From contig OY253664.1 in NCBI GenBank assembly GCA_958009055.1, positions 1 through 64,000 of the forward strand: 64,000 nucleotides of DNA, read 5' to 3'. Origin of the DNA: Choricystis sp. odSpoLacu1. Lineage: Eukaryota > Chlorophyta > Trebouxiophyceae. A program made the translations under genes and the position numbers. Of this stretch, positions 1 to 11,298 are shown in pieces; position 1 is the stretch's first letter, and every line of letters starts with the position of its first letter. The notes beneath the pieces are model-generated. The model was given only the letters and a program-made list of their open reading frames with translations, did not search any database and was not told the origin of the DNA.

Positions 1-265
1 CCTAACCCTAACCCTAACCCTAACCCTAACCCTAACCCTAACCCTAACCCTAACCCTAACCCTAACCCTAACCCTAACCCTAACCCTAACCCTAACCCTA
101 ACCCTAACCCTAACCCTAACCCTAACCCTAACCCTAACCCTAACCCTAACCCTAACCCTAACCCTAACCCTAACCCTAACCCTAACCCTAACCCTAACCC
201 TAACCCTGACCCTAACCCTAACCCTAACCCTAACCCTAATCCTACCCCTAACCCTAACCCTAACC
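1..265. repeat. Telomeric CCCTAA array (left chromosome end)
   Basis: Uninterrupted CCCTAA repeats begin at base 1 and run to about base 203, so the G-rich strand reads TTAGGG toward the end of the chromosome. The inner 60 bases contain variants (CCCTGA near 206, CCTAAT and CCTACC near 236-246), and the last recognisable unit ends near 265. This is the human-type repeat rather than the TTTAGGG common in land plants. The orientation shows that the window starts at a left telomere. Confidence 0.97.
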
Positions 266-751
266 GACCCTGACAGAAGCCACCCTCTGCATCAATTGCG
301 TCGCCGCCCTCTCCTGGGTGATCAGCACGACATATGTGTTAAGCTCATTGGTGGTGGGGGGATGGGAGTCCTGTGGGGAGTGTCGAGTTTGAGGTTTGTT
401 TGGGCTTTCACTGTCAGCCCTGACTTCCCTTTCGTTTGTCCTTCCTCCCTCCTCACTCCACCCTCTCTCAAAACCTTCCGTTCTTTCCAGTGTACTTCTC
501 TCTCGTGCGCGTCTTTACACACGCGCCTCCCCAAAAGACAGCCGCCTCGCCAGGGGGCGTCTTTCCTGACGGGAGGTTGGCTTTTTTCCAAAACAAAAAA
601 ACATCTTTCTTCAACCAGCCTAACGAAACCTTTCCCCACGCATACTCTTTCCCCTCCCACGCCTGCCACGCCGGTTCGATCATCGCATGCTGCGGCGCTT
701 GGGGGGACTGAGAGCCATGAAAAAAAAAACACCAAACCAAACTTTTTCCTC
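266..751. other. Short subtelomeric spacer without a recognised gene
   Basis: Only about 490 bases separate the telomere array from the stop codon of the first gene. The stretch holds pyrimidine-rich blocks and a run of A near 721-729. I see no repeat family, no subtelomeric duplication and no convincing coding frame. It probably holds the 3' untranslated region of the alcohol dehydrogenase gene. Confidence 0.6.
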
Positions 752-2523
752 TCACGCTTCGTGCGCAGCTTTGAACATGGCCACCACGTCAACGTGGGTC
801 GGCGCCTTGGGATTCGTCGCCCCACACGCATCCTTCATGGCATTGTCCGCCAGCACATCAAAATCCTTGGACAGCACGCCCAGTTCGGCCAGGTTGCGCG
901 GGATGCCGACGTCGGCGGCGAGTGTGCGGATGGCATCGAGCGCGGCGGCGACGGCGGCGCCATCAGGCAGCGCCGCCTCCCCCATCGCGGCCGCGATGTC
1001 GCGAAACAGGTGGGGCACCGCGTCCGCGTTGTAGGCTTGGACGTGGGGCAGGAGCACCGCATTGCACACGCCGTGGGGCAGGTTGTAGAAGCCGCCAAGT
1101 TGGTGCGCCATCGCGTGCACATAGCCCAACCCCGCCGAATTAAACGCCATCCCCGCCAAGTACTCGGCATACGCCATCATGTCGCGCGCCTCCATGTCGT
1201 CCGGCGTGTTGACCGCCCGCCGCAGGTACTGAGCCACCAGCTTGATGGCTTGCAGGGCGCACGCGTCGGTGACAGGGGTGGAGGCGGTGGAAACGTAGGC
1301 CTCGATCGCGTGCGTCAGCGCGTCCATGCCCGTGGCGGCGGTCAAGCCTTTCGGCATGCCCATCATGAGCACCGGGTCGTTGACTGCGACCGTGGGCGTC
1401 GTGCGCCAATCGATGATGGCCATTTTTGTGTGACGTTCCACGTCTGTAATGATGGCAAAGCGCGTCATCTCAGACGCAGTCCCCGCCGTCGTATTCACAG
1501 CCACCAACGGCAGCGTCGGCGCCTTCAACTTGTCCACGCCCTCATAGTCGCGGATGGAGCCGCCCGACGTGGCCACCGCGGCGATGCCCTTGGCCGCGTC
1601 GTGAGGGGAGCCGCCGCCGAAGGACACGACGCAGTCGCAGCCTTCGTGTTGGAGCATGGCCAGGCCGGCGTCGACCTGTGGGTTGGAAGGCATGGAAAAA
1701 AAAAAGGGGTGGGCGTTGTGGTGCCTTTGCGCCCCCGCGCGCAGACCCTGGTTCCCCACCCTCCCTCACCTGTGCAACAGTCGGATTGGGCTCCACCCCA
1801 TCATACACAACCGAGTCCACGCCGTGCAGCGTCAGCACGTCCACCACCGCCGACACCGCGCAGCACGACCTCAGCACCGCGTCCGTCACGACCAACGCTT
1901 TCTTGAGCCCCAGCCCCGCGATGTGGGCGCCCGCCGACTGCAGGGCGCCCGCCCCCATGTAGGAGACGGGGGGCATGAAGAAGGCGTACCCGCCCGCGGG
2001 TTGGGCGTGGTGGTAAGCCGCGTGCGCGCCCTGGGTGGGGTGGGAGGCGAGGGAGGCAGACTCGACGGCTTGCTTGACGTCGTCCACGATGGCGCGGGAG
2101 AGATTGCCCTGTGTTTAAAAGCTGTCAGGCGTTGAATCGAGTCGACCCCACACCCCACACCCCACACCCCTGGGTGGTGTGGGGTGTGGGATCAAGGGTT
2201 TCGAGACGTGCGGCCGCGGACGTGCCGCTTTCGCGCTGGGGGGCACCTCTCATCAGTGAGCCTCGCCTCCCACGCCCCCACCAGCTCACCGTGTACATGA
2301 CCGCCACACTGCGGCGGCCAGGCGTCGTCCGCGCGTTCCCTGCAGAGCGGGCGTCCGCCGGCAGGCGGTGGGCGGCGCTGAGGGAGGGGGGGGGGGGGAG
2401 TGTGGGGGATGGGGGCGACGGGCGATTGGCATGAGAAAACGCGTGCGCGGCAGGGTGGCAGTTGGCGCGCCCTCTCGCGTTCTGTTGGGCTGGATGCAAG
2501 CGCACGCACCGAGTGGTCAGCAT
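752..2523 (-). CDS. Iron-containing alcohol dehydrogenase (ADH4/group III type)
   Basis: Predicted to reduce acetaldehyde to ethanol with NAD(P)H. Exons on the minus strand: 1675-752, 2108-1770 and a tentative first exon 2523-2290. The junctions keep frame (GTGAGG donor at 1769, CAG acceptor ending at 1676). The core matches the yeast ADH4 family closely along its length: nucleotide motif [10 protein letters not shown], then [15 protein letters not shown] segment [13 protein letters not shown]. Metal ligands are expected in [19 protein letters not shown] and [14 protein letters not shown]. The N-terminus is longer than in ADH4 and could be a mitochondrial or plastid targeting peptide. The first exon and start codon are the weak part of the model. 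The gene lies directly downstream of pyruvate decarboxylase on the same strand, so the two enzymes form a complete pyruvate-to-ethanol route. First gene inward of the telomere. Confidence 0.9.
2109..2289 (-). other. Alcohol dehydrogenase intron 1 with perfect hairpin
   Basis: Proposed intron between the tentative first exon and the main body, GTGAGC to CACAG. It contains a perfect 13-base inverted repeat, 2154-2166 against 2178-2190, around an 11-base loop. Its acceptor is preceded by TTTTAAACACAG, and the open frame upstream of the second exon lacks an ATG, which is why an upstream exon is needed. Confidence 0.55.
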
Positions 2524-2834
2524 GAGGGAGGCGGGGGAGGGGGGGGGGGGGAGGGTGCGGGGGACAGGTTGATACAAAGGAAACACTGGGGCAAGAGAAA
2601 AACGCGCCGTCGCAGCTCGCCCCTCGTAAAAAAACGCGCCCTCGCCAGCCCCCCCCCCCCGCGTTTCTTGCTTGGCCAACTAGCACAAAAGAAACACTCT
2701 CTCTCTCTCTCGCCATACTTCTCTTGCGTTCTGTCCCATCCCCTCCCTAACGAGGATCCGGGTTGTTCTTGTCTTTTGCTCGCGCACACACACGCAACCC
2801 CCAAAACACTCTCTCCCTCCCACTTCCCCCCGCC

Positions 2835-4387
2835 CTAACGAGGGTCCGGCGCGCGCCCGTTGGCTGCCGCCACGCGTGACCCCCACTCCAGCAGCTCGCG
2901 CGAGCAGTCGTCCCGGTCGATCACAAACTCGACAAACGCCAGGTGGTCGGGCGCGGCCACAGCGGCCGTGATGGCGGCCTTCAGTTCGGCTTCCGTCGTC
3001 GCGCGCGCGGTCAAAAGCTTGGCGTTTGAGTTTCCTTTGAAGCCCTGCACAACTGAAGTATAATCCCACGGCTGGGTGTCATTGTAGTTGTTCTCTTTCG
3101 GGCCGTCGTGGATTTCTGGGGGGGGCGGGGAGGTAGGAGGGGTGGGAAGGGAGGGACAAAGAAAGCACGCGAGCCGGTCACGCGAAAACAAAAACACGCA
3201 CGCACCGACTTCGATGGTCAGCCCATTGTTGTTGGCCAGGAAGATGATGGGAGTCAGCCCGTAGCGCAGCATGGTGGAGATGTCCTGCACCGTCATCTGC
3301 AGGGAGCCGTCGCCAATGATGGCAACCACACGGCGCTCCCCGCCTTCATGCGCGGCCGCCGCACCCAGCGTGGCCCCCACACTCCACCCGATGGAGCCGT
3401 ACTGGCATTGAAACTCGTAGGGCGTGCCCGACGGCAGCTTGAGGCGCAACCCGTTGAACCAGGAGTCGCCAGTCTCAACGACCAAGGCGGCAGGCGTCTG
3501 ATCAATCAGTTGTTGAATGTGTTGGAAGGCCACCTTGGTCACGAGAGGGGCGTCTGGGGGGGGCTTGTTCAGTTCACCGGCTGGCACAAACATGCGGGCG
3601 TGGTTTTTGAAAGCAGTTTCGTTAGAAGGGATGCGTTCCGCCAGCGCGGTCATGAAATCGGCGGCTTGGACGCATTGAAAGAACCTGCGGTTGGCGATGA
3701 CGACGCGGTCGGGTTCAACGAGGATCAACTTCTCTTTCTTGAGGAGGAGGCTGTTACCGATGGTCGTGTAATCGTTGAACAGGGGGCCAGCAAAGATGGC
3801 GACATCGGCGGCCTCCACCGTTTCCGCGCAGTAGGGCGTCGACACCTGCCCCCAGTACACCCCGATGAAGCGCTCTGTAGAGGTCTCATCCACCATTCCC
3901 TTGGCATTGGGCATGATGGCCACCGCGTACTTGCACGCGGCAGCCAGCGTCGCAAACGCGGCCTGGCACTCGGGCGGCCGCAGCTTGACGCCGCCCACCA
4001 GCACGGGTTTGACGGCGCCTGCCAGCATCTCGACCGCGGTGTCGACCGCCAGCTGCAGCGAGTGCGCGTTGGAGTCCTTGGGCGCCAGCGAAAACGGGAT
4101 CGGCTCCCGCTCAAACGTGGGGTGAGGCAGGCCGGCGATGTTGCACGCGATGTTGATGTAGACGGGCCTGGAGGTTAAGGTGTGTGGGAGTGGGGAGTGT
4201 GTGTGTGGTTGTTAATTGTTTCATGGGGAGCAGGGGGGGGGGGGGGGGGGGGGGGGCACGGTGGCGGGAGGGGGTGAGGGGGGAGGTGTGCGCGCACACC
4301 TCCCGCCTTCCTCCTCCCACCTTTCCTCCCCCACCCGCCCCTGTTGGTCCGTTGGCAGCGGGCAGGCAGGCACTACCAACCATCCAC

Positions 4388-4418
<31 letters not shown>

Positions 4419-5125
4419 CCCTCAACTCACATGCTGTCCCGCAGCGCGGTCGCCACCGCGTCGTCGATCTGCCAGTGCGCGTCCTCCAGCGTGTGGATGC
4501 GGGTGATTTTGGCGACAAACGGCGCAAACGCCTTCGATTCCTGGTCGAAATCAGGCAACCCAATCGTGTGGTGCAGGATGCGGTTGGACCCCCAGTCGTT
4601 GGAGTTTGGGCCGCCCGTGACGACGGTGAGGGGCAGTCGCTCGCTGGCCGCCCCCGCCACCGCGTTGAGGGCAGACAGACCGCCGACGGTGTACGTGACG
4701 ACGAGGCACCCAATGCCTCGGGCACGCGCGTACCCGTCGGCCGCGTAGCCCGCGTTCAGCTCGTTGCAGCAGTAGCGCATCTTGAGGCGGGGGGCGGACT
4801 TGATGAGTTGGTCGAGGACTGAGGAAGAAAAAGGGGGGGCGCGTCGGTGTGTCTCCTTTCAAGCGACCATGCTTCCCTTCCACCCCCGCCGACCACACAC
4901 GCGCGCCGCCACGCCACGCCCCCTCATTCCATCCCCCCCAAAACCCATCCACTCACGGATTAAATTGTAGTCTCCCGGAACAGCAAACACCGTGTCGCAC
5001 CCAATCTGCAGCAGCCGGCTGGCCAGGTGCTGCCCCATGGACCGCGAGTCATCGATGCATGCGTGCAGGTTGCCGGAGGAGCCGCCAGCAACGGTGCCGG
5101 AGCCGGGGGCGGGGGGTGGCGCCAT
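2835..5125 (-). CDS. PDC: Pyruvate decarboxylase
   Basis: Thiamine-diphosphate enzyme that converts pyruvate to acetaldehyde and CO2 in the cytosol. Four exons (5125-4957, 4818-4431, 4167-3206, 3115-2835) join in frame to 599 residues, the usual family length. Visible motifs: VFAVPGDYNL, the catalytic-glutamate segment CCNELNAGYAADGYARARG, the HH pair in RILHHTIG, and the cofactor-binding stretch from GDGSLQM to the NNNG tripeptide, followed by TIEVEIHDGP across the last junction. The first intron boundary restores the family sequence GDYNLILLDQL, which supports the splice choice. The start at MAPPPAPGSG gives a short Pro/Gly-rich leader with no obvious targeting signal. It is followed on the same strand by alcohol dehydrogenase. 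Confidence 0.96.
4168..4430 (-). repeat. Foldback intron of the PDC gene with poly-G and poly-C arms
   Basis: This 263-base intron carries 24 consecutive G at 4233-4256 and 26 consecutive C at 4391-4416, which form complementary arms. Between them lies a perfect 24-base palindrome at 4281-4304, centred on GTGCGCGCAC. The transcript could fold into a long G:C stem that brings the splice sites together. The two runs are also likely to be hard to sequence, so their exact lengths are uncertain. Confidence 0.85.
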
Positions 5126-5551
5126 GGTGGGTCAGGGGCTGCGCGGAGAGGTGCGGTGTGTGTGTGTGTGTGTGAGTGCGTTTAGGTCTGGTGCGGCCGG
5201 TGCAAGCGGCGCAGCAACGGAGGCATCACGTCGGGCTCACGCAGTCGGCGGGCGGCGGTCGTGAAGGGGGAGGCCACACCGAAGTTGGGTGATTGCGGCA
5301 TTGCAGGGGCGCGGCGCGCGCCCCCCAACTCAAGCGGCGGTTGGCGCCGCTTTGGCCGTGCCCATCGCACCTGCTTGTTCTGGCCTATGGATGGAGAGAT
5401 GGGGTAGGCGATCAAGGTGGAATTGGGGGTGGGGCGCACCGCGGAAAAGAAAAAACGCACATTATGCTAGGCGACGTCGCAGCTTTCCCCTCAGATTCTT
5501 TGTTTCTCGGGAGCAAGACTCCGGCACACACACAGACACATACCCTTCCAA
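5126..5551. other. Intergenic region between PDC and the TASH3-like gene
   Basis: About 430 bases lie between the PDC start and the stop of the next minus-strand gene. They contain a GT run near 5156-5173 and an AAGAAAAAA block near 5445. They presumably hold the PDC promoter and the 3' untranslated region of the upstream gene. No RNA gene or coding frame is recognised. Confidence 0.5.
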
Positions 5552-8500
5552 CTACGCCCTCTCCACATAGCTGGCAGGCACTAGCCCCTTTTTGCCATCA
5601 GCCACCCGCACCGCGTGCACCCACCCGTCGACCTCGCCCACCACGCGCACTGCGTCGCCAGCCACCACACTCAGTTCATCATCATTCTCTGCTTCAAAGG
5701 CGAAGGACACGATGCCCGCCCAATCGGCACCGTCGCCGCCACCCACACTGGAGCGGCGCGACCGCGCAGACCGCGGCGTGACGGGGGGTGGCGATGCGGT
5801 TGCGCCGTCGCCAAACGGGTTGGACGTGCTGCCACCCCGCGTCAGGACGGGGGGCAGGGCTGGGGATGGTGCAGCAGCAGCCACACTGGACGCGTTGGAC
5901 AGCATGCGAGCCAGGGCGTCGCGCTGGCCACCAGCGTCTGCACCCGCTGCCTCCTCCACCACCACACCCTCCGCCTCCTCCCCTGTCGCCACGTACGAAG
6001 CCGGCACCAGCCCACGTGCGCCATCCCGGTCGCGCACCACGTCCAGCCAGCCGTCGTCGTCAGCGACGACGGACACGGTGTCGCCGCGCGCGACAGTCAG
6101 TTCCTCCGGCAGCGCCGCCTCAAACGCGTGCGCCACCACGCCGCGGGATGGAGGGGGGGGGTGCGCGGACAGCGGGCGAGGGTGTGGCCGCCCTGGGCGT
6201 GCCAGCCATGGCGGCCAGGGCGTCGCCGTGGATGCTGGTGTCGACGGCACCAAACCCACCACCGCGCGCTCCATCATCATCATCCCCCCATGCAGCTGCA
6301 GCCGCCACACCCGGCCTCGCCACCACCAGCGCGTCCAACGCGCTGTGCAGGGAGGCCAGCGGGTTGTCTGCCGCGGCGGCAGCAGCCAGCGCGTCCAGGG
6401 GGGGGGGGCGCCGCGCCGTCGCTGTCGTTGTCATCGTCGCGGCCGCGGCCAAACCCTCCGAAATCGTCCTCCTCGTCCGAGGACCCGCGAGTGGAGGCAG
6501 GAGCGGCAGCGCCCGCCAGCAGGGCTTCGAGTTTGGCACGATCCAGGACGGGGGCAGGGGTGGCGGGTGCAACCGCAGCCGCATCACCTTCTTTGCCCGG
6601 CAGCTCCCCCGTCTCCAACAACGCACGCGACAGCCGGCCCAACGTCCAGCACCCGTCCGGCAGCGGCCCCGTCAACGCGGCCAGCGCGCCACACACGGAC
6701 GCATGCTTGTCCCGCAGCGCGTCCAGCGCGCCCGCGTCCCAAGAGTTGCGCGGGCGGGCGGTGACAGCGCACACAGCACTGTTGGCGTCATCCAGGGCGG
6801 CCAGGATGGGGCGCACCAGGAAGGCGACGCCTAAAGCGTCGGCGTGTCTGGACGCAGCAGGCGCTGCGTGCGGGGCCAGGGCTTGGTAGGCGGCCGCCCG
6901 CCAGGGCGCGGGAGACCGTGCGGCCAGCTTGGCCAACCCCCCCACCGCAGCCACCGCCCCTGGCCAGGGCAGGGTGGCGGCCGCGTGAGTCAGGGCGCCC
7001 AGCGTGTCGGACAGCAGAGGGTTGGAGGCGGCGGCGGGGGCGATGATGGTAGCGAGAGGGGCGAGCGGGGTGGGCGGGGCGTCGTCGTCCCCACTCCCCT
7101 GCACCGCGCCCGCGGCCACGTTGGTGTTGTCGCCCAGCCACCACGCCGCCAGACGGCGGGCTGCATCCCAGCCTGCATCGTCGGCCGCGGCGGCAGCATC
7201 GTCAGTGAAAACGATACGGGGGGTGGTGAGCACAGACAGCGCAGACCGCGCGGCAGCGACGCGCGCGGCGCCGCCAGAGGCAGCAGCCGCCGTCCAAGCG
7301 TCTGGTAGACCAGCATGTGGGGCCTTGCTGGGGGCGCCAGCCACCAACGCGGTCAGCGTGGCCAGCGTGCTAGCCGCAGTTGTCGGCCGCGCCCTCACAA
7401 CCCTCCGCCCCGTGGCCAGCACGGCGGCCGACAGGCCGTCACTCCACCCGGGGCGGCGGGCAGCAGCATCAGACACCACGTCAGCCGGGATGGTGGTGGC
7501 GGCGTCGACGGATGCCAGCCACAGCAGTGCTTCCAGTGCCGTCGCAGCCTCTGGCCCACTGCCACTCGCCAGCACGTCTCCCAGATCATCCCCCAGCGCG
7601 GTGACGACGGCGGCAGCGGGCGAGTCTAGGGCAGGGTAGGACCGCGGCGTGCCGCGGGCCAGGGCTTCCGCTGCAGCAGCTGCCGTGCGCGCGCCTGCGC
7701 ACACCAATGCTGGGTCCCCCCTAGACCGCAGCGCCCCGCGCACTCGGCACGCCACCGCGCCCAGCAGCGTGGCTGCATCCTCGGACTGCAGGCCAGGGAT
7801 GAAGACGGCGGGCTCGGACGCGCGTTCCGCGAGGATGGTCCAGGCACGGGAGATTCGCGCACCCGCGTCGCGCGAGTCGTCACTGCCACCAGGCGCCCAC
7901 CCAAACAGGCACTTGGCCGCATCCAGAGCCACCATGTCGTCCGCGTCACGGGTGGCCAGGCAGGTGAGCAGGGACCAGAGGGCGCCCCCGTCGGGCGTGT
8001 CGAGGGGGTGGGCACGCGAGTGCAGGAGGGCAGCAGCCGCGCGCGCCGCGTACACGCGGGCCCACGGGTCGGCCAGGTTGATGCCTGGGGTCGCAAAGGA
8101 GGGTAGCATCACTCCTGGTTTGGCCGCTTTGGCGCCGATGACGAGGGGGGAGGAGTCGTAGGCTGCGACTGCAGCTGCGACCACAACCGGCAACCCTCCC
8201 AAAACCGACGCCGCCTTCCCAGTGTCGGTCCTGGCCAGGCCCGCCATCAGTGCCAGCGCGTGGCGCGCGATCAGGGCGTCCCCACAGCCGGCAGCGGGCA
8301 GGGCGCGTGAGGCGACATCTTTGAGTGCGCGCCCGCGCGCGGCGGCGCGCGCGGCTGCTAGGGCAGACCCGTAAACCTCAAACGCGGCCACAGAGGCGGG
8401 TGAGGAGGCAGAGGCGGTGCGCTTGCCCAGGCGCCAGGCGCTGGCTTTGTCGGCGGTGGTGGAGGACGCGCCACCCGTCGCGGCTTCGTGTTCGCCACGC

Positions 8501-9246
8501 TCGAGTGCTGCGCCCAACGCGCTCACCAGCTCTCCATCCCATCTGCCTTCGCCACCGCGCGCAGCAGCTGCAACACAGCGCAGAGCTGATTCTACGGCGG
8601 CAGGGGGCGCGGCGGGGTCGGACGCGGCCGCCCAAAGGGGCGTGAGCACAGGAGCGGGTGCGTTTGACGCGAGCGACGGGGACGCCCCCCCGCCAGGGGC
8701 GGGGGTGCCGCCATCGCCTGGGCCCAGGGCGGTGGTGAGGAGAGTTAAAGCCAGGCGCCCCGCCGGCCCTCCTCTCGCCGCCAGGGATGCTAAAGGCGAC
8801 AACGCAGACGACGGCAGCGCCGCGTGCAGCGCGAGGCGGGGCAGAGTGACGGTGACCAGCGCTTTCGAGGCCCGCTTGTCGGCTTTGGAGCGGGTGTCGC
8901 CCAGGGCGAGAATGAGGTCGTTGTAGGCGGTCAGCTGATGAGGAGAGAGGGGTGGTGGGGCGTCATCAAAAACACCATCCACGCACACTCTCTCATCCAC
9001 CCCCCACCAACACCACCACCATCCCAAACAATCCCACTCACCTCGCTCGTCACCCCGCCCACGCCGCCCACGCGCGCCGCCGCGTACGCGTTGAGGGACG
9101 GCGCGCCGCGCTCGCGCTCGCCGCCGGCGCGGTCGTCGGTGTCGTCACCGCCGTCTCTGCCCACCGTCCAGCGGCCCAGGGACAGGGTGCGCGTCTTGCG
9201 GCGGGAGGGGCGGCGGTCGAGGGGGGGGGGACGTGGGGTCAGCCAT
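5552..9246 (-). CDS. TASH3/TSAUCER-like endocytic adaptor subunit with two SH3 domains (frame broken at homopolymers)
   Basis: A large alpha-solenoid protein of about 1,150 residues. Its early segment TAYNDLILALGDTRSKADKR, ending in PRLALHAAL, follows the pattern of plant TASH3 (a TPLATE-complex subunit, TSAUCER in Dictyostelium TSET). The complex acts in clathrin-mediated endocytosis at the plasma membrane. The middle is Ala-rich helical repeats. An acidic DEEDDFGGFGRGRDD linker precedes two C-terminal SH3 domains, each ending GLVPASYV. Exon 1 runs from ATG at 9246 to a GTGAGT donor near 9042; exon 2 starts near 8936 at LTAYNDL. The frame changes at three G runs, 9221-9230, 6398-6408 and 6153-6161, and each is repaired by one fewer base. 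I treat this as one gene with assembly errors rather than a pseudogene. Plant homologues, as far as I recall, carry a single SH3, so the tandem pair is notable. Confidence 0.78.
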
Positions 9247-9643
9247 TGGGGAGGAAGCAATGGGATCGCGGACGCGGGTGTGTTGATGCCACCCCCCGCG
9301 TTCGGCAGGCGTGGTGCCGCGCGTAAAGGGCTGGCGGTCACAGGGACGAAACGCTCCCTGTGTGGTCGCGTGTGTGTGATTTGCGGCGCCCCCGCGTTTA
9401 TGCGCCCGAGAGAGGCGTTTTGTTTCGTTGGCACAGTGTTTCTTTGGTCGACCGACCTGTGCCGAGAGCAAAAAAAAAACGCTCCCATTTTTCTTTCTCC
9501 TCAAAACACTTCGTCCGCACTTTCGTGTGCGAGCGCAGTTGCGACACAACCACTCCCCCACTCCGCTCGCGCCCACACACACCGCCGCAGCGGTTCCACA
9601 CGCACACAGGCTTTTGGGGCACACTCCCTTTTTCTCTCGCCAA
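9247..9643. promoter_or_regulatory. Divergent spacer between the TASH3-like gene and the acylated Gly/Pro-rich gene
   Basis: About 400 bases separate two start codons that point away from each other, so both promoters must lie here. The stretch contains an A9 run near 9471 and several TTTTC/CTCTC blocks but no TATA box that I would defend. An in-frame ATG upstream of the TASH3-like gene at 9488 is an alternative start that would avoid one of its frame breaks. Confidence 0.5.
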
Positions 9644-11105
9644 ATGGGTGCCTGCCTGAGCGCGCCTCCGACGGGCGGCGGGTGAGTTGGGAGGCGGTCG
9701 TGCTTGGCCCCAAATCTGGGGCCAAGTACCAGGCAACTGGGCGTGCGACAACTGTCACGGGCGCGAGTGGGGGCGACACGCGTCTGAGAGTCGGGAGGGA
9801 GGGCGCAGAGGGATGGGACGTCCGAGCGCGCAGGGCAACGGCACGTCCAGCTCGACACTACGCCGCCACCTTCTGCCCACCTGCTGCTCTCCCGCTGTCC
9901 CGCCCCACACACTCCCGATCGCCCTTTTCTTCCCCTACTCCCTCACGCCACACAGCTACCCCCAACAACAACAGTACGGCCGCCCCCCCCCCGGCTACGG
10001 CGGCCAGTATGGTGGCGGCTACCCGCCCCAACGACAACCCTACCTCCCCCCCAACCCTGACGCCGACAAACCCCTGGCGTTGCAGTCCTGGCTGGAGGAC
10101 AAGGGGCAAGACTCCCTGTTTGGGGAGCTGCAAGCCGCGGGCCTGGACACCTGGCGCAAGATCGGGTCTGCCTTCCCCGCCTCCCCCACTGGCGGCGCGT
10201 GGGACGGCGCCGACCGCGCCTTCCTGCAAGGCTTCATCGCCAAGTGCCCCGGCTTTGGCAAGCCTACGATTGCCATGGCCCTGCTGGCGCGTGCGGCTGC
10301 GGAGGCGGGGTCTGGTGCTGCCGCCCACAAAACAAACACGGTCAAGGATGCGCTCACCCAGCTCGCCCCCGCCGGCGCCGCCGACTTTTTGTTTGATGCT
10401 CTTGCCTCCAAAGGCTACGACACCTACTTCTCCCTCAACCGTGCGTATGGTGTCACCCCCGGCAAGGGCGGCACGTGGGCCGACGTCGGCGACGCTGGCG
10501 TCGTCCTGTCCCAGTTTGTGACCGATGTCCCCGTGTTTGGGGCGCCCCTGCTGGCCCAGGGAGCTCTGGCCAAGGCCGCCCAGATGGCACGGTCGCCGGC
10601 GCCTGGCATGAATGGTGGCATGCCGCCCCCTGGCTACGCGGGCGGCGTGCCGCCCCAGGGCGCCTACCCGCCCGGCGCCTATGGCGGCCAGCCCGGCTAC
10701 CCGCCCCCCGGCTCCCCCCCCCCCCAGTACGGTCCGGGTCGCCCCAGCGCCGCCGGTGGTGGCGGCATGGGGGCTGCCGGCGCTGGCGCGCTGGGCGCGG
10801 GCGCGGGGATGCTCGGTGGCTACATGCTGGGGTCGGCCATGGCTGGCCCCCACTACGGTGGCTACGGCGGCGGCTACGGCGGCCAGCAGACCATCATCAA
10901 CGAGAACAACGTGTATGAACCCGGGGCGGGAGGGTTTGATATGGGCCAGGACAATGGTGGCGGTGGTGGCGGTTTCGACATGGGAAACCAGGGCTGGGAC
11001 AACGGTGGTGGTGGTGGCGCCTTTGATTTGGGCGGTGGTGACTGGGGCGGGGACGGTGGCGGGTTTGACGGCGGCGATTTTGGCGGCGGAGGCGGAGACT
11101 GGTGA
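9644..11105 (+). CDS. Predicted N-acylated Gly/Pro/Tyr-rich protein of unknown function
   Basis: Two exons (9644-9681 and 9956-11105) give 395 residues. The start MGACLSAPP has Gly2 and Cys4, the usual context for N-myristoylation plus palmitoylation, so I infer attachment to a membrane surface. Next come YPQQQQYGRPPPGYGG and similar PPGY-type repeats. A globular segment of about 170 residues (LALQSWLEDKGQDSLFGEL onward) has no family I recognise. A second PPGY region, an AGAGALGAGAGMLGGYMLGS helix-like stretch and an acidic Gly-rich tail with repeated GGGGGFDMG and GGGDWGG units follow. The PPGY/XYPPX composition resembles annexin-VII, scramblase or GYR-type low-complexity tails, but nothing catalytic is visible. 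The intron choice is supported by the smooth TGGGYPQQQQ junction. Confidence 0.75.
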
Positions 11106-11298
11106 AAGTGAGAGAGAGAGTGTCATCCCCTCTCTCTCTCCTGCCGCCGCACCCCTGTGTGTTAAAATTTTGTAAAAACCCTCGCAGGCAGGCCTGCTTT
11201 CGCACCTCATATTTCCATCGCGTGTGTGTGTGTGTGCACCTATCGATTTACACACACTCTCGCCCAAACACTCTCCCCCCCCCCACCTCCCTCACTCA

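Noticed and set aside
671..690. GGTTCGATC resembling a tRNA B box
   Set aside because: The flanks do not form a T stem, and no A box or acceptor stem is found at the right distance.
752..5125. Recent horizontal transfer of the PDC-ADH pair from fungi or bacteria
   Set aside because: Both genes have the host's GC content, intron style and splice signals. Without trees there is no positive evidence.
5552..9246. Reading the TASH3-like gene as a pseudogene because of three frame changes
   Set aside because: All breaks coincide with long G runs, have the same sign, and leave conserved coding sequence otherwise intact.
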